Positions 42,219 to 50,855 of a stretch of 64,000 bases of DNA are shown here, one piece after another. The stretch is from Nitrobacter sp. 62-23 (lineage in GTDB: Bacteria > Pseudomonadota > Alphaproteobacteria > Rhizobiales > Xanthobacteraceae), in contig NZ_MKSM01000094.1 of the NCBI RefSeq assembly GCF_001897285.1, positions 1 through 64,000 of the forward strand. The letters run 5' to 3'. The notes beneath the pieces are model-generated. The model was not told where the DNA came from. It was given only the letters and a program-made list of their open reading frames with translations, and did not search any database. A program made the position numbers and the translations under genes. The stretch's first letter is position 1, and each line of letters starts with the position of its first letter.

Positions 42219-43675
42219 GCGCCAATCTGTTGCACGTCCGGCGTCGGCGCCGCAAGCCCCTCACCGTTTCGCGCCGGGATCGACAGCGTCGCGCGCAAGC
42301 CGGGATGCGCATCGTCGAGCGTCAGATCGCCGCCGTGCAGCCTGGCCACCGCCGATGCCAGGCTCAGGCCGAGCCCGGATCCCGGCAGGGTCCGGCTGGT
42401 CTCGAGCCGCACGAAGCGTTCGACAGCGTGCTTGCGGTCGGCGTCGGGAATCCCGCAGCCGTGATCGGTTACCGCGAGAATGATGCGGTCGCCGTCATGG
42501 CGGGCTTCGATCAGGATCGTCCTGTCGGCTGCGGCCGCATCCGCGCCGAGCGGCTGGGCGACCGGCTTCGGCTGACCGTATTTGATTGCGTTCTCGACCA
42601 GGTTTGCAAGCGCCTGGCTTATCAGTTCACGATTGCCATGCAGCGGCGCGGGCTCGGATCGCACGTTGAGGCTGAGCCCGTTGTCTTCGGCCAGCGGCTC
42701 GTAGAGTTCGTGGATGCCCTGCGCGACGTCGGCGGCGTCGAAATCCGCCATGTTATCGCGCGCCTGCCCTGATTCCGCTCGCGCGATCATCAGGAGCGCG
42801 TTGAAAGTCCGGATCAGGCCATCGGACTCCTCGATGGTTTGCTCCAATGCGGCGCGATAGTCACCCTCGCTGCCGGATTTGGCGAGTGCTTGCTCGGCGC
42901 GATTGCGCAGCCGCGTCAACGGCGTCTTCAGGTCGTGAGCGATGTTGTCGGAGACTTCCTTCAGCCCGTTCATCAGCGCTTCAATGCGTTCGAGCATCAC
43001 ATTGAGGTTCTCCGCAAGCCGGTCGAGTTCATCGCCCGAGCGGCCGACCGGAAGCCGCCCGCCGAGGTCGCCGGCCATGATGCGCCGGGTGGTCCCGGTC
43101 ATCGCATCGATCCGGCGCAGCACGCGGCGCGCCACGAAGGTGCCGCCGCCAAGTCCGAGGATCACGACGATCAGGAGCGACCACTGCGCGGCCGAAGCCA
43201 CGACGCCGAAAATGCGATGACGCTCTTCGAGATCGCGGCCGATCAGCAGGCGAAATCCATTGGACAGTTCCGTCACATTGACCAGTGCGAGATGGTCGGT
43301 CTTGTCCTGCTCGTCGAGCCGGCGGTAGGCCGTCTCGCTCCAGCCGATGGTCTCCATGACGCCGGGCTGAAGCGAACCGACATTGCCCGCGACCGCCAGC
43401 CCGGCCGGCGTCGTCACCAGGTAGAGGTTGGAGCCCGGCCGCAACGCGCGATTCTCGATCGCAAAGACAAGGCCGCGCAAGCCGCGACGGTTAAAGACGC
43501 CGGTAAGCAAGCCGATTTCCTCGTCCACCGTCGCCGTGATCTGATCGGTGATCAGGCGACGAGTGTTCCAGGCGAAATATCCGAGGAGGGACGCCGCGAA
43601 CAGAGCGAACAGCAGCAGATAGACCAGCGTCAAACGAAACGCCGTGGTGCGAAACAGCTTACCGAGCGCCGTCAC
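42215..43675 (-). CDS. HAMP-domain sensor histidine kinase
   Basis: A 486-residue classical kinase: membrane helix at about 14-34, periplasmic sensor of about 130 residues, second helix at 165-187, HAMP (188-245), DHp box with SDNIAHDLKTPLTRLRNRAE, N-box NLVENAIKYG, G1 DHGCGIPDAD and G2 GSGLGLSLA. Begins with GTG 43675, five bases after the stop of the response regulator gene, and overlaps glnE by four bases. Signal unknown. This regulator-kinase pair next to glnE is widely conserved in Rhizobiales, to my recollection. Confidence 0.9.
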   Translation of the reverse strand: MTALGKLFRTTAFRLTLVYLLLFALFAASLLGYFAWNTRRLITDQITATVDEEIGLLTGVFNRRGLRGLVFAIENRALRPGSNLYLVTTPAGLAVAGNVGSLQPGVMETIGWSETAYRRLDEQDKTDHLALVNVTELSNGFRLLIGRDLEERHRIFGVVASAAQWSLLIVVILGLGGGTFVARRVLRRIDAMTGTTRRIMAGDLGGRLPVGRSGDELDRLAENLNVMLERIEALMNGLKEVSDNIAHDLKTPLTRLRNRAEQALAKSGSEGDYRAALEQTIEESDGLIRTFNALLMIARAESGQARDNMADFDAADVAQGIHELYEPLAEDNGLSLNVRSEPAPLHGNRELISQALANLVENAIKYGQPKPVAQPLGADAAAADRTILIEARHDGDRIILAVTDHGCGIPDADRKHAVERFVRLETSRTLPGSGLGLSLASAVARLHGGDLTLDDAHPGLRATLSIPARNGEGLAAPTPDVQQIGA

Positions 43676-43680
43676 CGGCG

Positions 43681-44358
43681 TTACCGTACGCCATCGCGGA
43701 TCATGTAACCCGCGCCACGAACGGTATGAAGCAGCGGCCGCTCGAATCCCTTGTCGATTTTGGAACGCAGCCGCGAAATATGCACGTCGATGACGTTGGT
43801 CTGCGGATCGAAGTGATAGTCCCAGACGTTCTCCAGCAGCATGGTCCGGGTCACGACCTGCCCCGCATGTTTCATGAGGTACTCAAGCAAGCGAAACTCG
43901 CGCGGCTGCAGCGTCAGCTCCTCCTCGCCCCGCGCGACACGATGCGACAGCCGGTCGAGTTCGAGATCGCCGACACGATAAACGGTCTCCTCGCGGCCGC
44001 CCTGGCGGCGCGACAGCACTTCCACCCGTGCCAGCAATTCGGCGAACGAATAGGGTTTCGGCAGATAGTCGTCGCCTCCGGCGCGTAGACCCTTGATGCG
44101 ATCGTCGACCTGGCCGAGCGCAGAGAGGATAAGCACCGGTGTCCGGTTGCCCTTGTCGCGCAGGGAGCCGATCACGGAGAGCCCGTCGCGTTTGGGCAGC
44201 ATCCGGTCGATCACCAGCACGTCGTAGTCCCCGCCGTCGGCAAGCGCGAGTCCCTCCTCGCCGTCGCCGGCAAGCTCCGCGACATGACCGACCTCGCGAA
44301 ACGCTTTCACGAGATAGTCCGCGGACTCGCGATCGTCCTCGATGATCAGCAGGCGCAT
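43681..44358 (-). CDS. OmpR/PhoB-family response regulator
   Basis: A 225-residue regulator: receiver domain with phosphoacceptor Asp in VIDRMLPKRDG, the SAL switch residues and Lys in LPKPYSF; winged helix with LTLQPREFRLLEYLMKHAGQVV and TNVIDVHISRLRSKID. Partner of the kinase just downstream. ATG 44358 (MRLLIIEDD) is the family start; an open frame upstream runs through the degP terminator and is not coding. Confidence 0.93.
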   Translation of the reverse strand: MRLLIIEDDRESADYLVKAFREVGHVAELAGDGEEGLALADGGDYDVLVIDRMLPKRDGLSVIGSLRDKGNRTPVLILSALGQVDDRIKGLRAGGDDYLPKPYSFAELLARVEVLSRRQGGREETVYRVGDLELDRLSHRVARGEEELTLQPREFRLLEYLMKHAGQVVTRTMLLENVWDYHFDPQTNVIDVHISRLRSKIDKGFERPLLHTVRGAGYMIRDGVR

Positions 44359-44687
44359 CTGGTTGTTGGAGTTGCCCAAGATGTTGTCTTTCCATGACCA
44401 TGGCGCGCCCGTCGCCCACGCGCAAGGCTGCGAGATAGACCCCGCAATCCGGGAAAAAGCGGGCGGTGGAGCTTGGGGCAACTCCACCGCCCTAGTCCTT
44501 CCGACGAAGGGGGGCTGTTTCCATCGGAAGGTGGCCAAGGGGGACGGGCTTTTCCGCCCGCCCCCCGGAAAGTGCCGTCAGCGGGGGCGACTGATGCCGG
44601 CGACGCTTTCCAACTCTTGCAGGGGTCCCATGTGCAGGGGTCCCATGTGGTCCTGATCAGGCATGACCTGATAGGAGAATCAGACCA
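44359..44687. other. 329-bp structured leader between degP and the response regulator gene
   Basis: Besides the degP terminator (44453-44492) it has an 8-bp inverted repeat (CCTTCCGA at 44497-44504 with TCGGAAGG at 44524-44531) and two copies of AGGGGTCCCATGTG around 44622-44650. The promoter of the regulator operon should lie here, but I cannot place it. Confidence 0.5.
44453..44492 (-). terminator. Intrinsic terminator of degP
   Basis: On the minus strand GGGCGGTGGAG pairs perfectly with CTCCACCGCCC around a 10-base loop, followed by GCTTTTTCCC. The 11-bp GC-rich stem and T-run are about 195 bp downstream of the degP stop and 95 bp before the response regulator start. Confidence 0.85.
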
Positions 44688-46262
44688 CTAGCCCTTCCCG
44701 ATCGGAACCGGGACGTAACGCGGCGTGCCGCCGGAGCGAACCCGGATCAGAACACTGTCCTTGTTGTCCGCGCGCGCCGCCTTGATGGCGTCGCGCACAT
44801 CGGCCGAACTGGAGACGCTCTTTCCTCCGACCTCGAGGATCACGTCCCCTTCCCTGAAGCCACGATCCGCAGCCACGCTCTTCGGATCGACATCGACGAC
44901 TACGACGCCGGCCGTGCCGGCACCCGCAACAGACGCCGCCGGGGCAACCGTCATCCCGAGCTTGGGAATGTCGCTGCCATGCAGCGACCCGCGATCATTG
45001 CCGTTCCGATCGGCCTTCGCTTCCACGGTATTGGGCAAAGTGCCGAGCGTCAGGTTGACGACCTTGTCCGTACCCTTGTGCAGGACGTTCAGCTTGATCG
45101 ACGTCCCCGGCGCGAGGCCGCCGATGGTCCGCGCCAGTTCGCGCGCATCCTTGACGGTAGCGCCATTGACAGCCGTGATCACGTCGCCGGACTGGATGCC
45201 GGCCTTGGCCGCCGGGCTGTCGGCCTGCGGCTCGGCCACCAGCGCGCCTTCGGCTTTCTTGAGGCCGAGGCTCTCGGCGATATCCGACGTTACCGGCTGG
45301 ATCTGGACGCCGATCCATCCGCGGCTTACCGAGCCCTTGTCCTTGAGCTGCGCGACGACATTCTTGACGGTGTTGGCCGGGATCGAGAACGCGATGCCGA
45401 CACTGCCGCCGGACGGCGAATAGATCGCGGTGTTGACGCCGATCACGTCGCCCTTCATGTTGAAGGCCGGGCCGCCGGAGTTGCCCTTGTTGACGGGCGC
45501 ATCGATCTGAATGAAATCATCATAGGGGCCGTTGCCGATGTCGCGGCCGCTGGCCGACACGATGCCTGCGGTCACGGTGCCGCCGAGGCCGAACGGATTG
45601 CCGACCGCAAGCACCCAGTCGCCGATCCGCGCCTTGTCATCCGACAGTTTGGCAAACGGGAAATTCGAGCCACCATCGACCTTGATCAAGGCAAGGTCAG
45701 TACGCGGATCGGTTCCGATCACCTTTGCGGTGTAGGTCTTGCCGTCGTCGGTCGTGACTTCCACCTTGTCGGCGTCGTCGACGACATGGTTGTTGGTCAC
45801 GGCGTAGCCGTCGGATGAAATGAAGAAGCCGGAGCCCTGCCCGGTCACGACGCCATGTCCGTGCCGGCCGCGCAAGCCCGGCGGCAGGCCGTCCGGTCCC
45901 CCGAAGCGGCGGAAGAACCGTTCCATCGGCGAACCAGGCTGGAACGGCGACTCCAAATCGTCATCGCCGCTGGCAACCTTATCCTTCATCCGGACCTTGA
46001 CCGAAATCACCGACGGCTTCACCCGCTCGACGATGTCGGCAAAGCCGATCGGTTGGGCGACCTTGCTCACGTCATGGTTGACCTGCGCATAAGCGGGACT
46101 GGTGAAGAGATCGGCTTTGGTCATCGGGGGGAGGAACCCGTATGCAGCCAGACCCAGGCCCGCGCCAACGGACGCCATCAACGCGAACTTGCGAGCGGTG
46201 ATCCCAAAGCGGCGGGCGGGCTTGAATGGTGCGGGCGGCGTGTGGTCGGGTCTGACGGTCAT
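44688..46262 (-). CDS. degP: Do-type periplasmic serine protease
   Basis: Envelope quality-control protease and chaperone of the HtrA family, 524 residues. A membrane anchor or signal (about 22-45, with a basic N-terminus) precedes the trypsin-like domain with catalytic His159, Asp189 and Ser262 (GNSGGPAF). Two PDZ domains follow at about 310-400 and 430-515. ATG 46262 is preferred; the frame opens 15 codons earlier without support. The extended linker (FQPGSPMERFFRRFGGPDG) resembles the LA loop. Ends in a strong terminator. Confidence 0.94.
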   Translation of the reverse strand: MTVRPDHTPPAPFKPARRFGITARKFALMASVGAGLGLAAYGFLPPMTKADLFTSPAYAQVNHDVSKVAQPIGFADIVERVKPSVISVKVRMKDKVASGDDDLESPFQPGSPMERFFRRFGGPDGLPPGLRGRHGHGVVTGQGSGFFISSDGYAVTNNHVVDDADKVEVTTDDGKTYTAKVIGTDPRTDLALIKVDGGSNFPFAKLSDDKARIGDWVLAVGNPFGLGGTVTAGIVSASGRDIGNGPYDDFIQIDAPVNKGNSGGPAFNMKGDVIGVNTAIYSPSGGSVGIAFSIPANTVKNVVAQLKDKGSVSRGWIGVQIQPVTSDIAESLGLKKAEGALVAEPQADSPAAKAGIQSGDVITAVNGATVKDARELARTIGGLAPGTSIKLNVLHKGTDKVVNLTLGTLPNTVEAKADRNGNDRGSLHGSDIPKLGMTVAPAASVAGAGTAGVVVVDVDPKSVAADRGFREGDVILEVGGKSVSSSADVRDAIKAARADNKDSVLIRVRSGGTPRYVPVPIGKG

Positions 46263-46432
46263 GCGGGATCTCCAGAAGCAGATTGATATGGCGCCGAAGG
46301 CAGGCACTTCATGTCCTGAAGATGAGGATTTGCGCCTTACCGCGCGCTGGCCGGGAGATTAATGTTTGGTAACATGACGGACGCCTCGTGCGGCTGTTTG
46401 GCGCATGACTGGTTTTCGAGCAGGGCTCATTC

Positions 46433-46460
46433 GAACAGACTTGTTCGAACAGACTCGTTC
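46433..46460. promoter_or_regulatory. Tandem GAAC-N6-GTTC dyads, possible operator
   Basis: Two dyads of 14 bp, differing at one base, abut exactly. They lie about 170 bp upstream of the degP start. Perfect symmetry and tandem placement suggest a regulator-binding site; the spacing (N6 inside a dyad) does not fit the alphaproteobacterial LexA box GTTC-N7-GTTC. Confidence 0.45.
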
Positions 46461-46490
46461 AATCGGATCGGGGCCGTACGGCCGTGCACC

Positions 46491-46563
46491 TGGCGGAGTC
46501 GATTTGACATCCACTACCCACTTCCGCGGTCTCGCAATGCCAATGTCAGATCCGCTCCACCAG
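46491..46563. repeat. Family 3 palindromic repeat, copy 3
   Basis: TGGCGGAGTCGATTTGACAT at the left pairs imperfectly with AATGTCAGATCCGCTCCACC at the right. The interior CCACTTCCGCGGTCTCGCAA corresponds to the CGCTAACTCGCGGTC of copy 2. Confidence 0.6.
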
Positions 46564-46635
46564 GAAACTGATAGTTGCTCCTGGTCCCGCGCCTCCAGCC
46601 TTCGCAAAAACACCGGCTGAAACCGGATGTGAATG

Positions 46636-47352
46636 TTAGAACTGGATCGAACCCAGTTGCTCCAGATCCTGCATGTTCAGGATTTTCAAGACACCACCGG
46701 ACAGATCGGCAATGGTCTGATCGCGGAAAGCACTGATCGTTCGGCTGACATGGACAGGCGTCAGACCCAGCGCGTCAGCAATATGCCGCTGACGCAGCGG
46801 AAACGAATAACTCTCATCGCGAATGACTTTTCTGTCCCCGATCCTCGCGATGAGATGTAGAAATAAATATGCGATGCGCTGCTCCGCCGAATATCGCCCC
46901 AAAATGGTGATTTTCTCGTCAAGCGCTTTCAAATCCGTCAAGCAATGCTTGGCCAGGGCAAGCATGGCCGCGGGATTTCCTTCAAGCCGTTTCCTGACCT
47001 CTTCGCCCTGCATCTTGCATACTTGAATTGTCGTAAGCGCTTCTGCGGCGAAGTGATTGTCCTCGTTAAATACCGAACCAACCGAAAGCAGGTCTCCGGG
47101 CAGCAGGAAATTCAATATCTGGCGGTGGCCGTTCGGAAGTTGGATGAAGCGAAACGCCCAGCCTTCGCAAAGAACCACAAGTTCAGGAGGCGCCGACCGG
47201 CGAAAAAGAAGCTGTCGCCCTGCCGGGATCACAGCATGACGTATCCACGACGGCTTTTCATGCGGACGTTCAGCTTCTGGATTTTGCTGGATCGCACGAC
47301 AAAAGCCGCTTTCCCCGTTTGGGCAACCGGCACAGGACCAAAGGGTCGTCAT
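46636..47352 (-). CDS. Crp/Fnr-family transcriptional regulator with N-terminal cysteine motif
   Basis: A 238-residue regulator: cyclic-nucleotide-like beta barrel (about 40-145), dimerisation helix, and a C-terminal winged helix with RHIADALGLTPVHVSRTISAF as recognition helix. N-terminal Cys7, Cys10 and Cys18 (CAGC then C), plus a Cys in TTIQVCKMQ, sit roughly where FNR places its four 4Fe-4S ligands, so oxygen or NO sensing is possible but not shown. ATG 47352 gives this motif at the very start. Codon use looks less GC-rich than in the flanking cyc and degP genes, suggesting acquisition. Confidence 0.85.
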   Translation of the reverse strand: MTTLWSCAGCPNGESGFCRAIQQNPEAERPHEKPSWIRHAVIPAGRQLLFRRSAPPELVVLCEGWAFRFIQLPNGHRQILNFLLPGDLLSVGSVFNEDNHFAAEALTTIQVCKMQGEEVRKRLEGNPAAMLALAKHCLTDLKALDEKITILGRYSAEQRIAYLFLHLIARIGDRKVIRDESYSFPLRQRHIADALGLTPVHVSRTISAFRDQTIADLSGGVLKILNMQDLEQLGSIQF

Positions 47353-47980
47353 AAGTAGCTCTAAAAAATTCAGATGATAGGATATCGACAGCGCGAACGC
47401 GCGCAGCAGCAACCACAACGGTAAAGGTGCTTGAATTCACGATAACCCGAGCACGCGTCTAAACTGAATTCCGACGGGTTCGGTCGTAATCCGCATTAAT
47501 GGGCACTGCAGATGGCGATGGCATTTTATTGAAAAACATTCCAAGCCTATGGAGAATCAAAACGCCCCTCATCCAATTTAGATTGTTGATGAGGACTGTC
47601 GACAGTATCAAATTACCTGCAATGCATGGTTGAAACCGAACACAACGTTGCAGGCGAGTGAGCCCGGCAAGAACGCGTGAGCAAACAGAAGCGAAGCGCT
47701 TGTGCTCCGTCGGCGACCTCGATTTCGAAGAAGCGAATTAACCTGCATCAATATTATTGCGCATCACCCGGCGGACAATTTTAAATTATCTGTACGTAGT
47801 TTTGCCTAGCCGAAGCTGAAATTCGCCCCGTGCGTACGCTTGAAGCGCTCGCAGGGAGAATGAAGCGAACTTCTGAATCACCAACACTGGCATCGTCGGC
47901 TGCCGTGAGCCGCCCCACGCATCACCGGATCGCGGGCGACGTAGTGCGGTCACCGGCGACGAAAGTATTATAAAAGAACA
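47353..47980. other. 628-bp AT-rich divergent intergenic region
   Basis: Divergent promoters for the Crp/Fnr gene and the chemoreceptor must lie here. The base composition is clearly lower in GC than the housekeeping genes around. I could not find a clean TTGAT-N4-ATCAA Fnr/FixK box. A possible 37-codon frame is at 47860-47973. Confidence 0.5.
47860..47973 (+). CDS. Possible 37-residue leader peptide
   Basis: ATG 47860 is preceded by AGGGAGA and followed by 37 codons ending in TAA at 47971-47973, seven bases before the chemoreceptor ATG. The predicted peptide is Ser/Thr/Arg-rich ([19 protein letters not shown]...). It is not a known family and could be chance; the good ribosome binding site and tight spacing are the only support. 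Confidence 0.25.
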   Translation: MKRTSESPTLASSAAVSRPTHHRIAGDVVRSPATKVL

Positions 47981-49681
47981 ATGGAGTACGTTGTGTTTAT
48001 CCGCCGATCTGGAAACCATTCGAAGGCGCAGGCCGCTATTGCAAAATCCTTGGCCACCGACGCCATAACCGCGAAGGTGATGGTGGCGGATCGCGATCTG
48101 AACATTGTTTACATGAACAATGCGGTCGTCTCGCTTTTGAGGGAAGCCGAGACCGATATCAGGACGGAACTGCCAAATTTCAAAGTTGACGGCCTGATCG
48201 GCAGCAACATCGATATCTTTCACAAGAATCCTGCGCATCAGCGAAAATTGCTGGAAAACCTGACGTCACCTTATCACGCCATGGTTCAAATCGGCGGCCG
48301 GGTTTTCGATCTGTTGGCAACCCCGCTTATGGAGCGCGGCGAGCGTCGTGGAATCGTCGTGGAATGGGCCGACGCCGGCCAGCGGCTGCAAAACCTCGGC
48401 TACGCCGCGCAGTCCGACGCGATCAGTCGCGCCCAGGCCGTCATCGAATTCACGATGGATGGGAAGATCGTCACCGCGAACCAGAACTTCCTCGATGCGG
48501 TCGAGTACACGCTGTCCGACATCAAAGAACGGCACCACAGCATGTTCGTCGATCCGGCGGAGCGGGAGAGCGCAGCCTATCGCGAGTTCTGGTCGAATCT
48601 TAACCGCGGCGAATATCAGGCAGGCGAGTACAGGCGGATCGGAAAGGGTGCCAAGGAACTCTGGCTGCTCGCCTCCTACAACCCGGTGTTCGACGACAAG
48701 GGAAAGCCGCTCAAGGTCGTAAAACTCGCGACCGACGTCAGCGATCAGAAGCGGAAGTTCAGCGACCTCGCCGGACAAATCGATGCCATCAACAAATCGC
48801 AGGCGGTCATCGAGTTCAACATGGACGGCACGATCCTCACCGCCAATGCAAATTTCCTGAACGCGCTGGGCTATGTCCTGGGCGAGATCAGGGGAATGCA
48901 TCACAGCATGTTTGTCGAGCCGGCCGAGCGCGACAGTTCGGCCTATCGCGAATTCTGGGCAAACCTCAATCAGGGACGCTATCAGGCCGGAGAATTCAAA
49001 CGTATCGGCAAGGGAGGCCGGGAGGTTTATATCCAGGCCTCCTACAATCCCATTCTCGACTTGAGCGGCAAGCCCTTCAAGGTGGTGAAATATGCTGCCG
49101 ATGTCACGAAGCAGGTTCTTGTCCGGATGGGCAACGAACGCGTTCGCGGAATGATGGAGTCAGTTGCGGCTGGAGCCGAGGAGTTGAACGCTTCCGTGCG
49201 CGAGATTTCGGAAGCCATGAGCAAGTCGCGGGAGGGTGCCGTCGGCGCCGTCGAGCAAGTGGCCGCGGCGGATACGCAGGCAAAGCGGCTTACGGATGCC
49301 GCCCAGTCGATGAGCGGAATCATCGAACTGATCAACAACATCACGGGTCAGATCAATTTGCTGGCGCTGAACGCGACGATCGAATCGGCACGTGCCGGCG
49401 AAGCAGGCCGTGGATTTGCCGTGGTGGCTGCGGAAGTCAAAAATCTTGCCAATCAGGCCAAGCAGGCGACCGACAAGATCGGACACGAGATCGGCAGCCT
49501 CAACGATATTTCCGCGGACGTGGCGGGCGCGCTCAATACCATCAAGCTCGCGATCAACAGCGTCAGCGAATACGTGACATCGACAGCTGCCGCCATCGAG
49601 GAGCAGAGCACCGTGACAGGCGAGATGTCGGCCAGCATGCAGCGCGCTGCGGCAGAGGCTGCGGCGATCGCGGCCGCTTGA
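47981..49681 (+). CDS. Soluble methyl-accepting chemotaxis protein with three PAS domains
   Basis: A 566-residue receptor without transmembrane segments. PAS domains lie at about 25-130, 146-256 and 268-378; the second and third are near-duplicates, both with HHSMFV(D/E)PAERxS, AYREFW and YQAGE(Y/F)(R/K)RIGKG. The signalling domain (390-566) has the hairpin tip [21 protein letters not shown] and [13 protein letters not shown]. The layout recalls BdlA and Aer-type energy or redox receptors, so a bound heme or flavin is plausible but unproven. The signalling domain is short and lacks a C-terminal CheR tether. Confidence 0.9.
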   Translation: MEYVVFIRRSGNHSKAQAAIAKSLATDAITAKVMVADRDLNIVYMNNAVVSLLREAETDIRTELPNFKVDGLIGSNIDIFHKNPAHQRKLLENLTSPYHAMVQIGGRVFDLLATPLMERGERRGIVVEWADAGQRLQNLGYAAQSDAISRAQAVIEFTMDGKIVTANQNFLDAVEYTLSDIKERHHSMFVDPAERESAAYREFWSNLNRGEYQAGEYRRIGKGAKELWLLASYNPVFDDKGKPLKVVKLATDVSDQKRKFSDLAGQIDAINKSQAVIEFNMDGTILTANANFLNALGYVLGEIRGMHHSMFVEPAERDSSAYREFWANLNQGRYQAGEFKRIGKGGREVYIQASYNPILDLSGKPFKVVKYAADVTKQVLVRMGNERVRGMMESVAAGAEELNASVREISEAMSKSREGAVGAVEQVAAADTQAKRLTDAAQSMSGIIELINNITGQINLLALNATIESARAGEAGRGFAVVAAEVKNLANQAKQATDKIGHEIGSLNDISADVAGALNTIKLAINSVSEYVTSTAAAIEEQSTVTGEMSASMQRAAAEAAAIAAA

Positions 49682-49764
49682 GGTTTGATACTAGAAGATC
49701 GATCGCGTGCGTTGAGCTTTATGGCGCCTCGATGTGGATCGTGGCGTAGAAGGATCATTTTCCG

Positions 49765-50247
49765 ATGTCGAATGTCGTCGCATTCAGAACGAGCGGCCCT
49801 AAAGCGTTTTCAAGCGAAGTAGGCGCCGGTTCGCGTGAAGAAAACGCGTCAGAACAAAAATACAGAGATTTTCACCGTTTCCGTGAAACGGTGAAAATCT
49901 CAAAAAGCGAGGCTGCCGAACCTCGGTCGCACGCTCTATCTGTCGAAGGGGACTGTCGTGCCCCGCTCAAGCCGGAGCTTCTCAGGGAGAAATTCGCTGC
50001 GCTTCACGAAATAGCAATAGGCCGCCTGACTCATGCAATCGCGCTTCTTGAGGGCAGGCATTCCAGGATACGGGCGGATCTGACTTTAATCAGCAGCCCT
50101 TCCGTCAAGGCCGGACTCGAAGCCCAACTGCATGGCATTGAACACTGGCTTGCAGCGACCAAACGGCAAGTGCGCGAACTTTCCGCGCCCCTACCGGGGC
50201 ATTCCGAGTTGCGGTCGCAACAGCAGCAGACGGTCGCTGAACGATAA
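49765..50247 (+). CDS. Unknown 160-residue protein with a palindromic repeat encoded in frame
   Basis: Starts MSNVVAFRT. Residues about 12-46 are encoded by a family 1 repeat (49800-49902) read straight through: GPKAFSSEVGAGSREENA and then a hairpin-encoded HRFRETVKI. The rest (about 60-145) is helical, with HEIAIGRLTHAIALLEGRHSRI and a second helix ending in KRQVREL, plausibly a small coiled-coil protein. I recognise no family. It lies 83 bp after the chemoreceptor on the same strand and may be its partner. Confidence 0.55.
   Translation: MSNVVAFRTSGPKAFSSEVGAGSREENASEQKYRDFHRFRETVKISKSEAAEPRSHALSVEGDCRAPLKPELLREKFAALHEIAIGRLTHAIALLEGRHSRIRADLTLISSPSVKAGLEAQLHGIEHWLAATKRQVRELSAPLPGHSELRSQQQQTVAER
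49800..49902. repeat. Family 1 palindromic repeat, copy E, inside a coding frame
   Basis: GCGTTTTC (49804-49811) and GAAAACGC (49840-49847) bound the outer palindrome, followed by a hairpin GATTTTCACCGTTT / CGGTGAAAATC at about 49867-49899. The second hairpin differs in sequence from copies A and D but keeps the same position and symmetry. Confidence 0.8.
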
Positions 50248-50305
50248 CGCCATCGGTCCTGGCGTCCATCCCGGCCGCGGCGGCGCGAATGATGGCGGCG
50301 AAGCG

Positions 50306-50839
50306 CTAACCGGGTTCACCGGGGTCGGCCACCAGCTTCGCGAGTCTTGCCTCTTCTTCCTCGCTCAGTCGCGGCGGCGCATCCGCGGCCGCCTGCATCG
50401 CCTTCGAACGTCGTCGGCTGTATCCCCAGAGCGCGAGTCCGCCGCCCAGCAGAACCAGCGGGGTCAGCAGCCAGAGCGGCAACGTGCTCTTCTCGAAGGG
50501 CGGCTTCAGCAGCACGAAGTCGCCGTAACGGGCGACCAGAAAGTCCAACACCTGTTGATCGCTGTCGCCCTTTGCGATGCGCTCGCGCACCAGTAGACGG
50601 AGGTCGCGCGCCAGCGGCGCCGAGGAATCGTCGATCGACTGGTTCTGACACACCATGCAGCGCAATTCGCGCGACAGGTTGCGCGCGCGCGCTTCCTGGG
50701 CGGGGTTGGACATGATCTCGTCGGGCTGCACCGCATGCGCGGGAGCCGCCATCGTGAGCGCGAGGAGAAAAAGAACGCCAAATATGCGCGCGAACTTCTG
50801 ACCCGCGCTGAGTCGTCCCCGCAACGGCGTCTTTTGCAT
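50306..50839 (-). CDS. ccmH: Cytochrome c biogenesis protein CcmH (CycL)
   Basis: Thiol-reducing subunit of the system I heme lyase, delivering reduced apocytochrome c. The 177-residue product has a signal peptide (about 1-35), the LRCMVCQNQS motif with the redox CxxC pair, a periplasmic three-helix bundle, and a C-terminal membrane helix (LPLWLLTPLVLLGGGLALW). ATG 50839 is 16 bp after the ccmF stop. Last gene of ccmI-E-F-H. Confidence 0.94.
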   Translation of the reverse strand: MQKTPLRGRLSAGQKFARIFGVLFLLALTMAAPAHAVQPDEIMSNPAQEARARNLSRELRCMVCQNQSIDDSSAPLARDLRLLVRERIAKGDSDQQVLDFLVARYGDFVLLKPPFEKSTLPLWLLTPLVLLGGGLALWGYSRRRSKAMQAAADAPPRLSEEEEARLAKLVADPGEPG

Positions 50840-50855
50840 CACCTCATACACAACG

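Larger units (their letters stand above)
46263..46635. other. 373-bp degP upstream region with dyads and a repeat
   Basis: It contains two contiguous 14-bp dyads, GAACAGACTTGTTC (46433-46446) and GAACAGACTCGTTC (46447-46460), and family 3 repeat copy 3 (46491-46563). The rest up to the Crp/Fnr gene shows nothing else. Confidence 0.6.

Noticed and set aside
46433-46460. Possible LexA (SOS) box
   Set aside because: The alphaproteobacterial box needs GTTC-N7-GTTC; here GTTC copies are 10 bases apart and the symmetry is GAAC-N6-GTTC.
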